Assembly: GCF_900108095.1 (NCBI RefSeq)
Contig: NZ_FNWL01000002.1
Location: 974,748-1,038,747 of the forward strand
DNA from: Natronorubrum sediminis
GTDB taxonomy: Archaea; Halobacteriota; Halobacteria; Halobacteriales; Natrialbaceae
DNA: 64,000 nucleotides
Direction: 5' to 3'
This document shows positions 1 through 9,300 of this stretch, in pieces. The stretch's first letter is position 1. Each line of letters opens with the position of its first letter. The translations under genes and the position numbers were made by a program. A model generated the notes under the pieces. It saw only the letters and a program-made list of their open reading frames with translations, did not search any database and was not told where the DNA came from.

Positions 1-315
1 CTCGAGCGTGGGCAGATCGGCCGCGACGGTCAGAACTGGCGTCGAAATCTCAGGGCGCTCGAGGAGTGTCAGTAAGTCGGATACGTAGCCGTCTCCCGGC
101 GTTTCGATAGTCGTAAGCGAGGCATCGTTCTCGAGGTGTGCTCGCGTCTCGGGTGCGTTCTGTGAGGCGGCGGCGTAGATCGTCTCGATTCGACTCTGCT
201 CGAGGGCCTGGCAAACGCGATCGACCATCTCGACGCCGTCGATCGGGTAGAGAGGCTTTTCGTATTGGCTGTCGAGGCGTGTGCCTCGCCCCCCGCACAT
301 CACAAGAGCGTCCAC
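1..315 (-). CDS. cobY: Adenosylcobinamide-phosphate guanylyltransferase (3' end missing)
   Basis: This gene runs off the left edge, so only the N-terminal 105 residues or so are present. It starts at a GTG at 315 and reads V-D-A-L-V-M-C-G-G-R-G-T-R-L, the nucleotide-binding start of the MobA/CobY nucleotidyltransferase fold, followed by a KPLYPIDG segment that fits the family. CobY transfers GMP from GTP to adenosylcobinamide phosphate, giving AdoCbi-GDP, the substrate of CobS. The start overlaps the 3' end of cobS by 16 nt, so the two are almost certainly cotranscribed and translationally coupled. An ATG at 300 is a possible later start, but it would remove the first beta strand. Naming rests on the motif plus the cobS/cbiB context; other small-molecule nucleotidyltransferases share the motif. 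Confidence 0.85.
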   Translation of the reverse strand, partial: MDALVMCGGRGTRLDSQYEKPLYPIDGVEMVDRVCQALEQSRIETIYAAASQNAPETRAHLENDASLTTIETPGDGYVSDLLTLLERPEISTPVLTVAADLPTLE

Positions 316-1061
316 GCGATCACCCCCGCGTGAAGCCCGGCGAGGCGGCCGATTTCGTTCGCCGCGCCGAAAACGTCGCCGGTAACCCCCTCGAGGTGTC
401 GTCTCGCCCACAGCCAGGGGAGACACGCCCCGGCGGTGGCCCCCAGCAGCGTCGCGGCGGCGACCGGCTCCGGCCACGAGAGGAAGGCCACGGGAACGGC
501 TGCGACGGCGGGTGCGACGACGGAAGCGGGGGCGGCTTCGGCCGTGAATTGGCTGCCCATCCCGTCGTGGCTCGCTCGAGCGCCACAGGCCATCGCGGAC
601 ATCCCGAGTTTCGCGCCGACTTCGGCGGCGACGACGACTGCGAGCGCAGCGGCGAGGGGGAGGGCGGCGACGCCGAGGGCACCGAGTGCGAGGCCGGCGA
701 CGGCGAGCGAGACGGCGAGCAGGGCCCCGACACCGGTCGTGGTATCTTTCAGCACCTCGCGTCTTCGGGCCGAGTCGCCGTGGACGACGAATGCGTCACC
801 GAGGTCGGCGACACCGTCGAGGTGGTGGATCCCCGTGACGGCGTAGACTGCGAGCAGGTAGCCGAACGCGATGGTTGGAGCGGGGAGCGCGTTTGCTGCC
901 AGGAGTGGAATCGCTGCGATCGCGCCTGCGATTGCGCCAACGATCGGAAAGACGACCGGCCGTGCGCGAAACGCGTCCCAGTCGCCCTCGCACGTAGTGA
1001 CGGGCAGTCGGGTTAAAAACGCGAGTGCCCCTCTGAGGGCTGCACTCGATGCTGGGCTCAC
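300..1061 (-). CDS. cobS: Adenosylcobinamide-GDP ribazoletransferase
   Basis: A 253-residue integral membrane protein, the usual size for CobS. It joins AdoCbi-GDP with alpha-ribazole (or its phosphate), the last assembly step of adenosylcobalamin. The reading frame is open much further upstream, but the extra N-terminus is arginine-rich and unlike any CobS. I therefore place the start at the GTG at 1061, which overlaps the cbiB stop by 3 nt and gives VSPASSAALRGALAFLTRLP, the typical CobS beginning. The GIHHLDGVADLGDA segment and the later GAANEIGRLAG segment are family signatures. The rest is mostly alanine-, valine- and leucine-rich membrane helices. It sits between cbiB and cobY with overlaps on both sides, so it is in one leftward operon. 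Confidence 0.93.
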   Translation of the reverse strand: MSPASSAALRGALAFLTRLPVTTCEGDWDAFRARPVVFPIVGAIAGAIAAIPLLAANALPAPTIAFGYLLAVYAVTGIHHLDGVADLGDAFVVHGDSARRREVLKDTTTGVGALLAVSLAVAGLALGALGVAALPLAAALAVVVAAEVGAKLGMSAMACGARASHDGMGSQFTAEAAPASVVAPAVAAVPVAFLSWPEPVAAATLLGATAGACLPWLWARRHLEGVTGDVFGAANEIGRLAGLHAGVIAWTLL

Positions 1062-2095
1062 CGGATCACCTCGAGAGCCGGTTCGAGGGCGAACGAGTCG
1101 AGTGCGAGCAAGAGGGGAGACGAGCCGAATAGTTCGTATTCGAGGGACTCGAGTGCCCTCGTCACGGCGAGTGCGAGGACGATTGCGGCGACGATCGTGA
1201 CGACGCCGGCCGTGGCGACGACCCGAACCGCGCGCTGGCCGTCCTCGACGGTCGGCAAGTCGGCACTCGGGTTCAGGTCGTACGCGCCCGGCTTCGTGAG
1301 TCGGACCGAGAGGACGGTGGCGAGCGTCGCCATCGGCCACCCGGAGTTCGGCGACGGCGGGGCGCGTGCCCAGCGTCGAGCGTCGCCGAGGGCGAACGCG
1401 TCACTGCCGGCGATCGCAATCGTGAGCGCCGCGAATCGAGCCGGGAGCCACATGACGAGATCGTCGAGGAGTGCGCTCGCGGTGCCGTGGGGTTTCGACG
1501 GGTAGCCGAGCATCGAGTCCAGGGTGTTGACGCCCTTGACCCACGCGGCGGCTGCTGCCGCTGCCGGCAGCGAAATCGGTGCCAGGAGTGCAAACGGCAA
1601 GAGCGGGGCGATCAGCCCGTCTGCGAGGTTCTCGCTGACGCTCTCGACGGCCGCGCTCCGGAGTTCGGCGGCCGAGAGATCGGTGGTGTCTCGGCCGACG
1701 AGACCACGGATCTGCTCGCGCGCCGGCTCGAGGGCGTCGGATTCGCCGTCGGGCGTCGGCTCCGTCGCGTCGACGACCGTCCGCGTCAACTCGAGCAATG
1801 AGCGGAGGCTCGTCGAGGCGAAGAGCACGACGGCCGCGGCGACGGTTCCGAGGAACGGCGAGTACACGAGTAGGGCGAACACGCCCACACCGGCGAGTAG
1901 CGCCGGCAGCAATGGCGCGAAAAGTGCAATCGCGACGCCGGCCAGTCGCTGGCCGCGGTCGCTCTCTGCGTAGGGTCGATCGAGTCGCGCGACGAGACGG
2001 CCGAACCAGGCCACGGGGTGGAGCGTGTTCGGTGGCTCGCCGATCAGGACGTCGAGGCTGAACGCCAGCACGAACAACGCGATCGTCGTCAACAT
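1058..2095 (-). CDS. cbiB: Cobalamin biosynthesis membrane protein CbiB/CobD
   Basis: A 345-residue membrane protein that attaches aminopropanol (phosphate) to adenosylcobyric acid to form adenosylcobinamide (phosphate). The N-terminal helix followed by DVLIGEPPNTLHPVAWFG is the CbiB hallmark. SVSENLADGLIAPL and VKGVNTLDSMLGY are further conserved loops, and the C-terminal half has several hydrophobic helices. I prefer the ATG at 2095; a GTG three codons upstream at 2104 is also possible. The stop overlaps the cobS start. In the order of action CbiB feeds CobY and CobS, so this run of genes covers nucleotide-loop assembly. No cobalamin riboswitch-like structure is recognisable in front of the gene. 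Confidence 0.93.
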   Translation of the reverse strand: MLTTIALFVLAFSLDVLIGEPPNTLHPVAWFGRLVARLDRPYAESDRGQRLAGVAIALFAPLLPALLAGVGVFALLVYSPFLGTVAAAVVLFASTSLRSLLELTRTVVDATEPTPDGESDALEPAREQIRGLVGRDTTDLSAAELRSAAVESVSENLADGLIAPLLPFALLAPISLPAAAAAAAWVKGVNTLDSMLGYPSKPHGTASALLDDLVMWLPARFAALTIAIAGSDAFALGDARRWARAPPSPNSGWPMATLATVLSVRLTKPGAYDLNPSADLPTVEDGQRAVRVVATAGVVTIVAAIVLALAVTRALESLEYELFGSSPLLLALDSFALEPALEVIR

Positions 2096-2190
2096 CCCAG
2101 CCACCGGCTCTCAGCGTCGGTCGGCGACGAGGTGCGTTCTCGAGTCGGTTCCGTCGAACGCGTCGTGTCTTCGATAGTCGTCGGCGTCAT
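2089..2190 (-). CDS. Possible 33-residue coupled ORF between the HAD gene and cbiB
   Basis: This small frame starts with an ATG that overlaps the stop of the HAD gene (ATGA) and ends with a TGA that lies just inside the start of cbiB. It therefore bridges the only gap in the cobalamin run with overlaps at both ends. The predicted peptide begins MTPTTIEDTTRSTEPTRERT and is hydrophilic, rich in Thr, Arg and Glu, ending in Cys. I know no family for it. It could be a translational-coupling leader rather than a functional protein, or chance. There is no homology-type evidence, only the precise overlaps. Confidence 0.25.
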   Translation of the reverse strand: MTPTTIEDTTRSTEPTRERTSSPTDAESRWLGC

Positions 2191-2822
2191 GACTTCGGTG
2201 GCCATCGTGTCGCCAGTGCCGCCGGAATCGTCTCGAGAGGGTGGTCCTCGAGCAACAGCGGCGTTCCGTCGACAGCCTCGACGCCGCCGTCTGCGTCTGC
2301 GTCGTCACCGACGTGAATCAGCGTCGATGGCGGAATCTCGAGTTGGGACGCGGTGAGTTCGAAAATTTGGGGCGCGGGTTTTCGCCAGCCACAGCCAACG
2401 CTCGTGACGATGGCGTCGAAGTCCGATCGGTCGAACGCGGAGCGAACGAGCGTGCGACCGACCAGTTCGGGAACGCTGCAGTTCGAGCAGATCGCGACCG
2501 GGCCGCGTTCGCGGGCGGCTTCGACGGCCGCCTCGGCCCCGTCTCTGGTCTCGACCGTCGGATCGAACGCGGAGACGACCGCCCGTCGCGGGGCGTTTCC
2601 GTCGAAGTCGACGCCGCGACTCGCAAGCGCTCTCGAGACGTGTGCCGGGAGCGGAATCTCCGCGCCCTCGGGGGCGTCCACGTGGGCCTCCGCGTACGCG
2701 TCGGCCCAGTCGTCGGGGACGGCCACGTCGCGAGCCTCGAGTTCGGTCGCGACGGCGGCGGCTGGATTGGCTGGCTTCTCGGCGCTGACGAGCGTCCCGA
2801 AGAGGTCGAACGATACTCCCAC
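2187..2822 (-). CDS. HAD-superfamily hydrolase, possibly acting in cobalamin synthesis
   Basis: A 211-residue haloacid dehalogenase-like phosphatase. The nucleophile motif is at the extreme N-terminus (FDLFGTLV), motif II is ICSNCS near residue 130, and the metal-binding motif IV is HVGDDADADGG near residue 185; an alpha-helical cap lies between motifs I and II. It is followed at once by cbiB, cobS and cobY in the same direction. From that context it could be the phosphatase for alpha-ribazole phosphate or adenosylcobalamin phosphate, a step whose enzyme is not uniform across archaea. That assignment is inference; the sequence itself only shows a small-molecule HAD phosphatase. The promoter probably lies in the roughly 180 bp upstream. 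Confidence 0.8.
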   Translation of the reverse strand: MGVSFDLFGTLVSAEKPANPAAAVATELEARDVAVPDDWADAYAEAHVDAPEGAEIPLPAHVSRALASRGVDFDGNAPRRAVVSAFDPTVETRDGAEAAVEAARERGPVAICSNCSVPELVGRTLVRSAFDRSDFDAIVTSVGCGWRKPAPQIFELTASQLEIPPSTLIHVGDDADADGGVEAVDGTPLLLEDHPLETIPAALATRWPPKS

Positions 2823-2939
2823 GGCTATGTGACTAGCCCAATCTACCTTTAATTTCGCGGTTGGTTCCGCTGGGTCGCTGATCGTCGACAGATCTCGAAG
2901 GAGTTGGAACTCGAGATCGAGAGCGCACCACAGCAGAAG

Positions 2940-2986
2940 GGAGAATGCAGAGAGTGCGACGAGGAAAGGAGAACGCAGAGAGTGCG
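2940..2986. repeat. Purine-rich imperfect direct repeat
   Basis: Two 19-nt copies (2940-2958 and 2968-2986) read GGAGAAYGCAGAGAGTGCG and differ at one base, offset by 28 nt. They lie in a purine-rich gap between two leftward genes, just beyond the stop of the aIF2-beta-like gene and before the HAD gene promoter. No ORF covers them convincingly. They look like slippage or a short duplication; a regulatory role is not evident. Confidence 0.6.
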
Positions 2987-3005
2987 GAGCGAGAGGGAGA
3001 CGCGA

Positions 3006-3617
3006 TTACTCGCGGCGAGCGAACGCGAGGTTCCCGGAGATGTTCTTGATGTAGATCTCGACGACGTCGCCTTCCTCTGCGCCGGGGACGAAGATCGTGT
3101 ACTTGCCTTTCTCGGCGACTCCGTCGCCCTTGCGGCCGGTACCGGTGATCTCGACGGTGTAGGTCTTGCCCTCTTCGACTGCTTCGGCCTGTTGTTGCTG
3201 TTGGCTGCTCGAGGAGCGCTTCGTAACCGGACGGAAGGCACCACAGGCGTCACAGCGAAGCATCGGGGTGCGATCCTCGCGGACGAGGCGGGTGTCCGGC
3301 AGGCCACACTCCGAGCAGAGGACGTACTCGTCGACGTAGGCCTCGACGGCCATGTTGAAGTCCCGCTCGGAGAAGGTGCCGTTGTAACGACCGCGGCCGT
3401 CCTCGAACTTGCCGCTGGTCCCCATCTCACGCTGGATGAATCGGTGGAGGTGTTCGTCCTCTCTCGAGAGGACGTCCGCGATCTCCCCCAGGTTGGTAAA
3501 TCGGGTGAACGCGCCGTCCTTTTGGGTCTGGGCGTCGGGAATCTGCAGTCGCTCTTCGCTGCCCGCGATGTCGGGTACGTCGTCCATCGCTCGGTCGAGG
3601 CTCGCTTCGTAATCCAT
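3006..3617 (-). CDS. Translation initiation factor aIF2-beta-like protein with C-terminal TRAM domain
   Basis: A 203-residue protein. Residues about 1-135 match archaeal aIF2-beta: the N-terminal helix region, the central alpha-beta domain, then a C-terminal zinc ribbon with CSECGLPDTRL and MLRCDACGAFRPV (two CxxC pairs). aIF2-beta joins the alpha and gamma subunits to deliver initiator tRNA. After a short linker of serines and glutamines (about residues 144-152), residues 155-203 form a TRAM domain (KTYTVEITGTGRKGDGVA), an RNA-binding beta-barrel. This fusion is known in haloarchaea, which usually also carry a TRAM-less copy elsewhere, so this may be the paralog rather than the core subunit. 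The alpha and gamma genes are not in the window. Confidence 0.88.
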   Translation of the reverse strand: MDYEASLDRAMDDVPDIAGSEERLQIPDAQTQKDGAFTRFTNLGEIADVLSREDEHLHRFIQREMGTSGKFEDGRGRYNGTFSERDFNMAVEAYVDEYVLCSECGLPDTRLVREDRTPMLRCDACGAFRPVTKRSSSSQQQQQAEAVEEGKTYTVEITGTGRKGDGVAEKGKYTIFVPGAEEGDVVEIYIKNISGNLAFARRE

Positions 3618-3763
3618 ACGCGAAACCAGGCGACGGTGACGTAAATCCGTTCTGCTATCAGAATCGGGCGACTAAACCGCCCGTCGATAGCGCCCGGGGA
3701 GTGCCTCGAGTGAGTCTGGACGACCCAGCGAGTAATGGGTCCGGACAGCCGCGACGGAGTGAC

Positions 3764-4150
3764 TTAGAGCGCGTCACTCCCGCGGTCGCTGGGCGAGCCC
3801 TGTGTCTCCTCGTCCAGACTCGAAAGGTCGCGTTCGGGGTTGGCCTCGTTCGGGCTGCCGGCTTCGCCGGTGACCTCGCCGTGGACCGCCTCGCGGACCT
3901 CCTCGGGCGAGTCGTACTGCTCGCCGGCCAATCGGTCGAAAACGCTGCCGAGTGATTCGGTTTCGTTGGGCATGTCGATCGGATCGGTCGCGTACTCCGC
4001 GGCGAGTTCCTCACTCGAGACGGGATACTCGAGGCTGCCGAGGTCGCGTTCGACGGACTCGAGGATGGATTCGGCGTTGTCGGCACGCTCGGATTTTCGG
4101 GATTCGGCGCGATCCTGTGCGCGGTCGCGGCTCGGGCCGTCGTTGCTCAT
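3764..4150 (-). CDS. DUF5789 family haloarchaeal protein
   Basis: A 128-residue, very acidic soluble protein. The N-terminus is charged and probably disordered (many Arg, Asp, Glu and Ser). The middle carries LGSLEYPVSSEELAAEYA and the segment YDSPEEVREAVHGEV, which match the haloarchaeal DUF5789 proteins as I remember them; their function is unknown. It has no membrane segment and no cysteines. It is transcribed away from the pilin region and is separated from the aIF2-beta-like gene by about 145 bp, so it is probably its own unit. The ATG at 4150 is the only reasonable start. Confidence 0.75.
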   Translation of the reverse strand: MSNDGPSRDRAQDRAESRKSERADNAESILESVERDLGSLEYPVSSEELAAEYATDPIDMPNETESLGSVFDRLAGEQYDSPEEVREAVHGEVTGEAGSPNEANPERDLSSLDEETQGSPSDRGSDAL

Positions 4151-4891
4151 GTGCGTGGCTATCCTGAGGGAAGGGAAAAGCGACTGGCCTGTGCTCGCCT
4201 GTGGCGGGGTGGTCGGGGAATCGTCGGCTCTCGTCGGTACCTGATCGTGTTTGCGTCGGTGGACGAGTTGGGAGAGACTCGAGCAGACGGGGTTAGCCTC
4301 CAGCGGATCACATCCGAGTGGACCACCAGCGGGACTCGAGCAGCGGCGAAATCGGCCGTCGCTCGAGCTCGGAGCGATCCGGCGAGAATTCGGTTCGGAT
4401 ACAAAGGCGTTGTGGCCGGAAACGATAGTTTCACGGACGATTTAGGCCATTTTGGTCGAGAGAAACCCTCTCGGAAACGGGCTCGATGGGACTCGTTCAA
4501 CCCGTCCTTGGAAGCTACGCGGAGCGTTTATTCCGGTCTAATTTTCTGAGCAATCAGAAGCGGTGTGTTTGGGCTCAGAAATCGGTTCTCGCGACTCCAT
4601 CGCTTGAGACGGGATATTTCGACCACCTGAGGGACTTCAAGGCGTTACTGGAACCGCTCTACGGTCGCCTGATTCTCAACATTGAAAGTCACATCAGTCG
4701 GAGGGACTTTCACGATACTGTACTTATTTATGCACTTACTGTCGACAGTTGCTCGAGCACCAACTGCGAACGGAACGGATGGCTGACGTGTGCTGACGAC
4801 GAGGTGGTGTGGTTATCACCCGCGGTGGGCACGCGAGGGGCGGGTTCCCTCGAGACGAAGCGTTCGGGCTGTTCCGGGTGCGTGACAAAAC
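4151..4891. other. Long gap upstream of the pilins, no convincing gene
   Basis: About 740 bp without a credible coding frame. Open frames here are basic or run into the pilin out of frame and lack haloarchaeal composition. The last 250 bp hold an AT-rich promoter-like stretch (around 4720-4735, TACTTATTTATGC) and the motif GAGGGACTT occurs twice (about 4631 and 4700). The region between 4800 and 4890 could be an untranslated leader of the first pilin. A small RNA cannot be excluded. Confidence 0.5.
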
Positions 4892-5362
4892 ATGGATTTG
4901 AAAGAATACCGAAACAAGTTAGTCGGAAACGAGGAGGAGCGTGCTGTCTCCCCGGTTATCGGCGTCGTATTGATGGTCGCAATTACCGTGATCCTCGCCG
5001 CTGTGATCGCGGCGTTCGTGATGGATATGGGCGACGACATGGGGCAATCTGCGCCAGCGCCGTCAATGGATGCTGAGATAGCTGGAGACGGTGACGATGA
5101 ACTACACCTAAGCCACGATGGTGGTGATTCATTCGAAGCTGATGATATTACAGTTCAAATTTCAAATGGTGATAGTGATAATCTCCAAAGTGAGACCTTT
5201 TCCGACGATGGTGTAGAAAATGGTGAAGAAGTTAGCGCTGGAGACACAATAATTATTGATGAAAGTGAGGGTGATGATATCACTAACTTTGACGGTGATA
5301 TAGAAGAAGTGAGTGTTATTCACGACCCAAGTGACAGTATTATCTACGATACGGACCTCTAA
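4892..5362 (+). CDS. Type IV pilin (PilA-like), first of a tandem pair
   Basis: A 156-residue archaeal type IV pilin. The N-terminus has a short charged class III signal ending in EEER, then the prepilin peptidase (PibD) site before [19 protein letters not shown], the conserved hydrophobic assembly helix of haloarchaeal pilins. Two further Met-Asp-rich turns follow (MDMGDDMG). The remaining 105 residues are acidic, with a repeated Asp/Ser/Gly character and no cysteines. It would be exported, cleaved, and built into an adhesion pilus. The second half of the gene is clearly richer in A and T than its neighbours. The next gene is a paralog 11 nt downstream, so both are probably cotranscribed. 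No pilus assembly ATPase or membrane platform gene is in the window. Confidence 0.93.
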   Translation: MDLKEYRNKLVGNEEERAVSPVIGVVLMVAITVILAAVIAAFVMDMGDDMGQSAPAPSMDAEIAGDGDDELHLSHDGGDSFEADDITVQISNGDSDNLQSETFSDDGVENGEEVSAGDTIIIDESEGDDITNFDGDIEEVSVIHDPSDSIIYDTDL

Positions 5363-5373
5363 GGTGTGAAAAT

Positions 5374-5988
5374 ATGGATTTAAAAGAATACCAAAAGAAA
5401 CTAGTTGGGGACGAAGACGAACGAGCAGTATCGCCGGTAATTGGTGTTGTCTTGATGGTTGCAATCACAGTTATCCTCGCTGCAGTGATCGCTGCGTTTG
5501 TGATGGACATGGGTGACGATATGGGTGACTCAGCACCGAGTGCAAATTTTGATGTGGAGGCCGACTCAAGTTGGAATGGTGATTTTGACGATGATGACGC
5601 CGAACCTGTTGCTACACTAAGTCATGATGGTGGTGATGCAGTCGATGAAAGCGAACTCCAAATACAAATTGAGGGTGCTAATGGAACTGTAACATTAGAT
5701 GAAAGCGAAGGATTTGTTGATCCCACAACAGACGATTGGAGTGATGATATTGATGAAGATGATGTTGCCATCGCTAGCCCAGATGGTGAACTGAGCACTG
5801 GCGATTCAATCGGCATTTTTGCTGAGGAGATCTCCTTTGACGAAGAAACGGAAAACCTCGGTGATGCTGATGACACACCAAGTGAAGGAGTCATTGCAGG
5901 TGAAGACTACGAAGTCACTCTCATCCACGACTCGAGTGACAGCATCATTTACGAGACTGAATTCACTGCACCAGAAACCAGCAGCTAG
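5374..5988 (+). CDS. Type IV pilin (PilA-like), second of a tandem pair
   Basis: A 204-residue paralog of the preceding pilin. The first 50 residues are nearly identical to it at protein level (same EEER/EDER cleavage site and [19 protein letters not shown] helix), while the DNA differs at many synonymous positions, so the duplication is old and the signal/helix is under strong constraint. The middle is unrelated and longer, acidic, rich in Asp and Glu. The last 15 residues again resemble the first pilin (V-x-L/V-I-H-D-x-S-D-S-I-I-Y), pointing to a conserved C-terminal strand. It is likely a structural or minor pilin used alongside the first. AT content is high through the gene. Confidence 0.93.
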   Translation: MDLKEYQKKLVGDEDERAVSPVIGVVLMVAITVILAAVIAAFVMDMGDDMGDSAPSANFDVEADSSWNGDFDDDDAEPVATLSHDGGDAVDESELQIQIEGANGTVTLDESEGFVDPTTDDWSDDIDEDDVAIASPDGELSTGDSIGIFAEEISFDEETENLGDADDTPSEGVIAGEDYEVTLIHDSSDSIIYETEFTAPETSS

Positions 5989-6377
5989 TCTCGAATTGAA
6001 CTTCCTTTTCTTCGTGTCTGTGGTCCAATAGTAACTTCTCTCGAGTCATCCATTCAGTTCGCTCTCGTTATGCTGGGGGCTTTGAGTGCACCGTCGCAAA
6101 CACACCATGCCTCGAGTCTGAGCCAGTAGTCGAAATCTGTAGCCGTAGACGGTGGACAAAACGATTCGCGCCCAGAAAGGCTTCTCGACCATTTGATGAG
6201 AGAACCCCGGTAACACAAGACGAACACATACTAGTCAAGAACAAGAGATTGACATATACATCCTATGCAGAAACAGGGGCCTCAAGTCTGCTACCACTAC
6301 CCAACCTAATCACCTTGTTTGTTTATCAATTTCAAGAAGACATTTAACGTACAGTGATACTCTCTGTAGACAACTAA
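5989..6377. promoter_or_regulatory. AT-rich gap with predicted promoter of the protease gene
   Basis: A 390-bp stretch with no credible gene. The nearest promoter-like element to the protease start is ACATTTAACG at 6341-6350; a start of transcription about 26 nt further would leave a leader of only a few bases before the ATG at 6378. The part around 6230-6330 is unusually AT-rich. No clear inverted repeat was found. Confidence 0.5.
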
Positions 6378-9300
6378 ATGCGAGTTGGCGGTCTTGGAAT
6401 CACCTGTTTGATTCTCATCATCCTGTTAGGTGGAGTAACCGGCGTCGTCGGCAGCGACACGCTGAATCTGAGTGACAACGAGTCCGAACTGGAGGCGAGC
6501 GACCACGATATCGAGATCGACGCCACACTCGAGGAGGGCGACGGCGAAACAACCGTCCTCGTCCATCTCGAGGATCGATCCGAGATCGCGGTGCAGACGA
6601 CGGCCGACGAACACCAGGTCGAGTCGATGCAATCGCACGCGAACGACACGCAGACGCCGTTCGAGCGATTCGCCGCGGGCAATCCACACGTCGAAATCGA
6701 ACGCCAATATTGGATCACGAACGCCGCACTGGTCACCGTCGACACCGATCGCGTGCCACTCGAGCGCCTCGGAACGGTCGATCACGTTACCGACATTCAC
6801 GACAACTTCGAGGTGGAGAGTCACCACAGCACTTACCCACCCGACGGAGCCACGGTATGCAACGAAACCGATGACGATGAGACCGTCGACGTCCCCGATC
6901 CCGAGCCGGACGACGATGTGACTCCACACACCGGAGACCACACCTGGGGGCTCGAGCAGATCGACGCCCCCGACGCGTGGGAGACGTTCGATACTCGCGG
7001 CGAGGGCTCGAGCGTTGCCGTCCTCGACACCGGCGTCGACGGAGACCACCCGGACATCGATATCGACGACGAGAACTGGCGGGATTTCGACGACGAACCC
7101 GCCAGCGACCCCCACGACTACGATAGCCACGGCACCCACGTCAGCGGAACCGTCGCCGGCGGAAACGAGAGCGGCGAATCCATCGGCGTCGCGCCCGAGA
7201 CGGAGTTACTCCACGGGGCGGTCCTGACCAACTGCGACGATGGGGCGTGTTCGGGCACCGTCGCCCAAATCTTAGACGGGATGGAGTGGGCGCTCGAGGA
7301 AGATGCCGACGTGATCAGCCTGAGCCTGGGGTCGGAAGGCTACACGGACCTGTACATCGACCCCATCCGAAACGCCGAGTCCGCCGGAACGCTCGTCGTC
7401 TCCTCGAGCGGAAACGACGGCCCGGACACGAGTGGCTCACCCGGAAATGTCTACGAGGCGTTCAGCATCGGCGCGTCTACTGAGGAGGGGGACGTCGCGG
7501 GGTTCTCGAGTGGCGAAACGATCGATACGAGGAGTGACTGGGGAAGTGTTGCGCCCCTCGACTGGCCGGCATCGTACACCGTCCCGGACGTCACCGCACC
7601 GGGTGAGGACATCAGAAGCGCGGTACCCGTGGATCACCCGGAATTCGACGACGAGTACAGATCAACGAGCGGAACCAGTATGGCCGCACCCCACGCCTCT
7701 GGGTCCGCAGCGATCGTCCAGTCGTCGACCGAAGACGAACGCTCGCCCGCAGAACTCCGGTCGACGCTCGAAGACACTGCGACTTCGCTCGACGAAGACG
7801 AGGAGAGAGCGGGCGCCGGGCAGATCGACGTCTACAAAGCCGTGTTACAGACGCTCGAGGATACCCTCGACCCCGAAATCGAGGTCGAAACGGCCCAGGT
7901 CGGCGAGTCGACGGCCGTCTCCGTCGAAGCCGATCACACCTTCGAGTCCTACGACTGGGAGGTCGGCGGCGAATCCACCGAGGAAGACGGATCCCAAATC
8001 GAATACACGTTCGACGAGGTGGGTGAGGAATCGATCGACGTGACCATGTCGGACGGGGCAGACCTGGAACTGACGACATCCACAGCGATCGACGTGATCG
8101 ACGAACGCCCACCCACCGCGGCTCTCGAGGGCAACCGGACCGAGGACGTCGAAGTAGGGATTGACGCTGTCGAATTCGATGCAAGCGAGTCAACAGACAA
8201 CCACGGAATCGCGGCGTACGAGTGGTCGGTCGACGGCGAACGTTTCTCGAACACGACGGATCCGACGATCGATCACGCGTTCGACGAACCTGGAACGCAC
8301 GCCGTAAACGTCACTGCGATCGACGAATCAGGGAACGAGAACACGACATCAGTCCCCGTCGACGTCGTGGACACGACCGATCCTACACCGGCGCTGGACG
8401 CGCCGGAGAACGTCAGCGCCGACTGGGACGCGCCGTTCGATGCGAGCGATTCGACCGACAATCACGAGATAGATACCTACACGTGGGACTTCGGCGACGG
8501 AACGACGACGACCACGACGGACGCCGTCGAGAATCACTCGTTCGACGACGTCGGTTCGCATACGGTGAACGTAACCGCCGCCGACCCGAGCGGAAACGAT
8601 GCTGCCGTCGAAGAAACGGTTCGAGTCCACGACCCACCGTCGATTTCTCTCACGGAGCCTGCGAACGATGCGGCGACGAACGAGTCGAACGTCACCGTCG
8701 AGTACGGCCTCGAGAACACGAACGTGGCCGACGCAGCCGGCGTCGAACATCGAGTACTCGACGCCAATAGCACCGACGACGCTGCCGACGAGTGGACGGA
8801 CGGCGAGTTCACTGAAACGGGCACGTCGAACACCTCCACGTTCGCCGCGACCACTGGCGACCTGGACGATGGAACCTACGAAATCGAACTTCGCCTGGTC
8901 GACGAGGAGGGAACACCACTGCCCCACGAAAACGCAACTGACAGTCGGACCGTGACCGTCGACACGACCCCACCGACCGTCACCCTCGATGTCGACCCGG
9001 CTGACGAGAGTTACGACGAAATTGGTTCAGCAAATCCAGCGTCGATGAACGTGAACGCTACGGACGAGAATCCCGAGTCGACAACGGTCGAAATCACTCC
9101 CGCCGATGAAGACACGGAAGACACGGAAGACACGGAAGCGGCGGTTAAGAAGTGGGACCTCAGCGACGCCACCGGCGGGGAGGAATCGACAGCGATCGAG
9201 TGGCCCGCAACCGACTCGAGCGACGAACCGGTCGACAGCGGAAACTACACGATCACGCTCTCAGCAACCGATATCGCTGGTAACGAAAACGCCACGTCGG

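Noticed and set aside
138-1016. Long rightward frame opposite cobS
   Set aside because: The product is arginine/glycine-rich and lacks any motif; it mirrors the GC-rich cobS codons and is a shadow.
2849-3430. Frame opposite or out of phase with the aIF2-beta-like gene
   Set aside because: Serine/arginine/threonine-rich shadow; the zinc ribbon and TRAM domain are in the other frame.
4486-5076. Open rightward frame into the first pilin
   Set aside because: It overlaps the pilin in a different frame, contains many cysteines and arginines, and has no promoter or motif support.
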